Assembly (NCBI RefSeq): GCF_910591885.1 | Contig: NC_063283.1 | Span: forward strand, 9,037,001 to 9,101,000 | From: Bombus terrestris | Taxonomy: Eukaryota; Arthropoda; Insecta; Hymenoptera; Apidae | Direction: 5' to 3' | DNA length: 64,000 nt | Shown: piece by piece, positions 58,807-64,000 of the stretch | How positions within the stretch are numbered: the stretch's first letter is position 1 | Layout of the letters: each line of letters begins with the position of its first letter | Notes under the pieces: generated by a model | Database searches by the model: none | What the model was told of the DNA's origin: nothing | The model's input: the letters and a program-made list of their open reading frames with translations, nothing else | Translations under genes and position numbers: made by a program

Positions 58807-61800
58807 ATGGCAGGACGTAGATCGACGTTGACAAATGCCGATTCCCTATCGGGATCTGGAAACACCGATCCTCTAAGGGAACTGTTCGAAGCATGTAAAA
58901 CCGGAGACCTTGCAAGGGTAAAGGCGTTGGTTACGCCGAAGACGGTCAATGCTCGAGACACTGCCGGACGCAAGTCCACCCCTCTGCATTTTGCAGCTGG
59001 TAAGTATCATTTTTGCACCAGCTTTTCTTATTCTTTCGCACTGATAAAATCCAATATGCAACTTGGAATTTCCTTCGATTCATAGCCTCCGATTGAAACC
59101 ATAAGATTTCGTTGTCATGTCGCGGACTTAAAACAATTCGAACACTTAGTTCTCAATGTTGTCATATTACCATTTGAATAATTCTTTCGAAATCGAATAT
59201 ATTTATAATGAAACTTAAATATATTTTGTACTATAAAAGAACTAAAATAATTATTGCTGGACACAAATCCATATTTTCTACATTTCGCAAATGAAAAACA
59301 TAATCTTTGTATCAAGTTTTCTTGTCCTTCTACATTGATAATATCTAATACATAGTTTAAAATTTTCCTTATTACATCACTTATGATTGGCAATATACGA
59401 TTTCATTGTTACATTAAAAGTTAAAATAATTAGAACACTTAGTTTACAATGTTGTCATTTTATAATTTAAATAATGTTATTTGAAATAATGGAAGATAAA
59501 CATATTTTTTATAAGAAGAAAAGACTGAGAAAATTGTTATTATTTATATTGTGTTTCTAATGTTTATTTTTTATTTCTAATATACAGGTTATGGTAGGAT
59601 AGATGTAGTAGAATTCTTGCTATCTGCTGGGGCATCCATTCAAGCACGTGACGATGGAGGTCTACATCCTTTGCATAATGCTTGTTCTTTTGGACATTCT
59701 GATGTTGTAAGACTGCTCTTAGAAGCAGGGGCTAATCCAAACACTAGAGACAATTGGAATTATACACCTTTACATGAAGCTGCAATTAAAGTATGATTTT
59801 ATTCCATTTAATTTACTAATTTTCATTTAATTTCAAGACAATTTTATTAAATCTAATATACTGATTATTCTAATAGGGTAAAATAGATGTGTGTATTGCT
59901 CTGCTACAACATGGAGCAGATGCCAATATAAGAAATACAGAAGGGAAAACAGCATTAGAATTGGCAGATCCTGCAACTAAACCAGTATTAACAGGAGAAT
60001 ATAAGAAGGATGAATTGTTAGAAGCAGCAAGATCTGGAAATGAGGAGCGTCTTTTACAACTTCTGAATCCTTTAAATGTAAATTGTCATGCGAGTGATGG
60101 CAGAAGATCTACTCCATTGCATTTAGCTGCTGGATACAATAGGTCAAGACTGGTGCAAATTTTATTGCAAAATGGTGCAGATGTGCATGCAAAAGATAAA
60201 GGGTAAATATCTCTTTAACGCCAGCATTATCTAATGTAATTATTAAAAGTTGCCATATGAAATAATTCGTTTCCAATGATTATGTTATAGAGGTCTTGTT
60301 CCACTTCACAATGCTTGTTCGTATGGTCACTTTGAAGTGACTGAAGCACTTCTTAAACACGGTGCAGCAGTTAATGCCAGCGATTTATGGGCATTTACTC
60401 CGCTACATGAAGCTGCTAGCAAATCCAGAGTTGAGGTGTGCTCGTTGCTTTTAAGCGAGGGCGCCGATCCGACTCAATTAAACTGCCACAGTAAAAGCGC
60501 CATTGACGTAGCCCCGACATTGGAATTACAAGAAAGATTGACATGTATGTTTCCTATGTCGATAGTACTCTTCTAGAAAAGCACACAGAACATGGTTTTG
60601 TTAGATACACTTTAATTGTAGACGAATACAAGGGACACTGCCTCTTGGATGCCTGCAGGCAGGCAGATCTTACTAAATTAAAAAAGTACCTGTCCCAAGA
60701 AGTTATAAACTTTAAACACCCATATACTGGGGATACACCACTGCACTGTGCCGTTGCATCTCCTTATCCCAAGAGAAAACAAGTAATAGAATCCTTAATT
60801 AGGAAAAATGCTGCCTTAAATGAGAAAAATAAAGACATTCTTACACCTCTTCATGTTGCTACTGATCATTCTCATTATGATGCAATGGATGTGCTACTTA
60901 GACATAATGCAAAAGTCAATGCTTTAGATGGATTAGGGCAAACTGCACTACACAGGTACCGTGAATTGTCTAGAACATTTAAAGTTTTTTATTTTTTTAT
61001 TTTATGATGAGAAAACATATGATTCTCTTACTTAAAAAAAATATTATTGCATAAACAGGTGTGTTAGAGAAGACAATGTGCAAGCTTGCAGAATATTGTT
61101 ATCATACAATGTTGATCCATCTATAGTATCACTTCCGGGCTATACTGCAGCACAAATAGCTGCAGAAAATGTCCTTAAAATATTACAAGGTTCGAAACTA
61201 ATTCACTGCAGATACCAAATATTTTCCACCTGAAGAATGTTTGTATTCTCATTTTTGTTTTACAGATCCACCGAGTGGGACAGACGACGCGGAAGCGCAG
61301 CTATTAGAAGCGAGTAAATCTGGCGACTTAGCGGCAGTAGAAAGAATTTTACGGACGAATCCATTGGCTGTTAATTGTCGAGACTTAGATGGTCGGCATT
61401 CCACACCGCTGCATTTTGCAGCGGGATTTAATAGAGTGCCTGTAGTTGAATATTTATTGGCACATGGAGCAGATGTACACGCCAAAGATAAAGGGTTAGT
61501 AGTCTGTTACACAATTTATTATATAGTCATTTAAACACAGTAATCAAAGGAAGTATTTAATTTTATATATTTAGTGGACTCGTTCCTTTACACAATGCCT
61601 GCTCTTATGGTCATTATGAAGTAACGGAATTGTTGGTAAAACATGGTGCATCTGTAAATGTTGCGGATTTGTGGAAATTCACTCCACTTCATGAAGCTGC
61701 AGCTAAAGGAAAATATGAAATAGTTCGCCTGTTACTGAGACACGGTGCAGATGCCACCAAAAAGAACCGAGACGGTGCAACACCTTTAGATTTAGTAAGA

Positions 61801-63894
61801 GATGGTGATCAAGATGTAGCTGATTTATTACGAGGGAATAGTGCACTTTTAGATGCAGCAAAGAAAGGAAATTTAGCAAGAGTACAGCGACTTGTTACAC
61901 AAGATAATATTAATTGTAGGGATGCACAAGGTCGTAATAGTACCCCATTACATTTAGCCGGTAAGTCTCTTAATTTTTTCTTCCTTTTTTTCGTATTAAT
62001 TCACGCAATATAACCTGCTAATACCTTAATACAGCGGGATACAATAATTTGGATGTAGCCGAATTTTTGCTTGAACGTGGAGCAGACGTAAATGCTCAAG
62101 ATAAAGGAGGATTGATACCTTTGCACAATGCTTCAAGTTACGGTCATTTAGATATTGCCGCATTACTCATCAAATATAATACCGTAGTAAACGCTACTGA
62201 CAAATGGGGCTTTACACCACTTCACGAAGCAGCACAGAAAGGTAGGACACAGCTATGTGCCCTTTTATTGGCTCATGGCGCGGATCCTTTCTCGAAAAAT
62301 CAAGAAGGACAAACTCCTTTGGACCTAGCTTGCGCTGACGATGTAAGATGCTTATTGCAAGATGCTATGGCTTCACAGCAAGTAGTACCGTCGATACCAT
62401 CTGGTAACAGTGGCGTTGGAGTTGCCATTAACTTAAACAGTAATGGTAATAATACTATTAACAGTAGGCCACCCAGTATCGTTGCGGGTAAATGTATTTC
62501 AATGATACATCTACAATTACAAATATATTTGTATTTTTATATACATATATATGCGTGTGTGTATACGTGTGTATATCATTGAAATTTGTTCAGTTCCAGT
62601 TACGCCACCACCACCACTTACTCAAGAAACCGTCATTATGCCTTCTGGAACAGCTATGACTCTATGCGTACCACTTGCTAGACCATCTTCTTGTTTAAGT
62701 CCAATGCCGCCATCTGAGACGTGTTCTGAAAGAGATTCCAAAGATTCTAAAGATAATTCGAATATTACGACTGTAGCCGGTTTTCTTCAGAGCCTTGGTT
62801 TAGAACATTTATTAGAATTGTTCGAACGTGAACAAATTACGTTAGATATATTAGCAGAGATGGGTCACGAAGATCTGAAACAAGTTGGGGTATCCGCGTA
62901 TGGTTATAGACACAAATTAATCAAAGGCATGGAAAAACTTTTAAATACAACTGCCGGTACTCCGTGGCAACCGACTATTACACCGGGGACGTTATTAGTA
63001 GACTTATTAGCTGAGGATAAAGAATTTCTAGCTGTTGAGGAAGAAATGCAAAGCACTATTAGACAACATAGAGATAATGGCCATTCTGGTGGTATATTTT
63101 CTCGGTATAACATAGTTAGGGTAGGTTTGTTATGCGTGATTGTAAAATGTATACTCGAACAACAGCTAACAATTTTAATAATTCATTTATGATTTTTCTA
63201 AAATAGATACAAAAAGTGCAAAATCGTAAATTATGGGAACGTTACGCGCATAGAAGACAAGAAGTTGCTGAGGAAGTTGGTGCAGCCGCGCCTTCTTCTC
63301 CGAGTACTGGATCCAGGACTACTCCTGGATCGAGCTTGCCACAGGCGAACGAGAGGATGTTATTTCATGGTAGTCCATTTATTAATGCGATCGTTCAGAA
63401 GGGTTTCGATGAACGACATGCGTATATCGGCGGTATGTTCGGCGCCGGAATTTATTTTGCGGAGCACAGTAGTAAAAGTAATCAATATGTGTATGGAATA
63501 TGTGGAGGTACTGGATGTCCTGCTCATAAGGACCGAAGTTGTTACATCTGTCATAGGTAAGCATATAGAAACGAATAAATTTTGAACTTTAAATTATTCT
63601 AAAATCATTATTATTATTCCTGACACTTGTAATATTATATATATCATTTACAGACATTTATTACTTTGTCGTGTCACACTGGGAAAATCATTTTTGCAAT
63701 TTTCCGCGATGAAAATGGCTCACGCACCACCAGGACACCATAGTGTAATGGGTAGACCGTCCCAAGGTGGTCTAGCTTTCCCCGAATATGTTGTCTATAG
63801 AGGCGAACAAGCATATCCAGAATACCTTATTACGTACCAAATCGCGAGACCTCAGCAAGAAAGTGGTGGAAATGAGAGTGTCGAAGAACGGTGA
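58807..63894 (+). CDS. Tnks: Tankyrase, poly(ADP-ribose) polymerase with ankyrin repeats and SAM domain
   Basis: Twelve exons: 58807-58999, 59588-59790, 59877-60202, 60291-60544, 60622-60955, 61059-61189, 61266-61494, 61575-61960, 62035-62487, 62594-63120, 63207-63556 and 63654-63894. They total 3627 bases and 1208 aa, near the ~1170-1180 aa of fly and human TNKS2. Ankyrin clusters fill about residues 25-820, with repeated STPLHFAAG, GGLVPLHNACSYGH and FTPLHEAA units. A Pro/Ser linker and a SAM domain (about 895-955, LEHLLELFEREQITLD) follow. The PARP domain has H1066 (LFHGSP), Y1095 (AGIYFAE), the expected catalytic Glu at 1173 (PEYVVYRGEQ) and a zinc site C1116-H1119-C1124-C1127. Tankyrase PARylates Axin and other RxxxxG-motif partners for RNF146-dependent turnover, acting in Wnt signalling, telomere and spindle functions. 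A ~20-residue Ala/Ser/Pro/Thr insert precedes the catalytic core compared with vertebrates. Confidence 0.97.
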
Positions 63895-64000
63895 TCAGAA
63901 GAGTCTAGCCCAGCGGCAAGGTTTCGAAGTCTTTGTTGCTGTCAAAGACCTCGAACGTGTAACACTCTGTCTTGAATCTGGTTGAAACAAATTACGATTT

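Noticed and set aside
1..64000. tRNA genes, CRISPR arrays, rRNA, known microRNA hairpins
   Set aside because: I looked by eye for B-box-like motifs with clover-leaf context, spaced direct repeats and familiar miRNA seeds (let-7, bantam) and found none that hold up; a covariance-model scan would be decisive.

Overview
The window looks like nuclear DNA of a holometabolous insect, most likely a hymenopteran and perhaps a bee. It is AT-rich but carries many CpG-rich patches. Its genes are split by short GT-AG introns, and the encoded proteins are insect-type (RhoBTB, huckebein, tankyrase, HAUS6). The bee assignment is inference from composition and gene style. I found no bacterial, viral, CRISPR, rRNA or tRNA feature.

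Layout. 1-1801: a divergent pair, UBOX5/RNF37 (minus, running off the left edge) and NHP2 (plus), sharing a 262-bp promoter that holds a perfect 21-bp tandem duplication. 1987-5786: non-coding, with two short MITEs of one pogo-like family. 5787-12473: RhoBTB (minus, 13 coding exons, 729 aa). 12.6-23.2 kb: gene desert with a clean 215-bp mariner-type MITE and several CpG-rich patches. 23206-24886: a CRAL-TRIO lipid-transfer gene (minus, 6 exons, 310 aa). 28803-29795: an unrecognised three-exon gene for a 227-aa protein with a signal peptide (minus). 31.1-34.0 kb: two diverged direct copies of a ~350-bp non-coding block. 35112-37384: a head-to-head pair of paralogous genes for Cys/Pro-rich N-terminus, Lys-rich C-terminus proteins of a family I do not recognise. 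40938-42477: huckebein (minus, Groucho-binding FRPW motif plus three C2H2 fingers). 43.4-43.7 kb: a possible terminal exon or frameshifted small gene. 43.8-53.2 kb: gene desert with a 627-bp piggyBac-like non-autonomous element. 53177-63894: dense block of THAP-zinc-finger gene (minus), HAUS6 (minus) and tankyrase (plus, complete, 12 exons, 1208 aa).

I rebuilt the spliced genes by hand from the sequence: every join has GT-AG borders and keeps phase, and the totals are whole codon numbers. Most gene names rest on family motifs visible in the translations. Transcription starts and untranslated exons are mostly not determinable from sequence alone.

The best candidates for something undescribed are the divergent paralog pair at 35.1-37.4 kb, the orphan secreted-type gene at 28.8-29.8 kb, and the duplicated non-coding block lying between them. 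Together they make 28-38 kb the accessory part of an otherwise conserved window.
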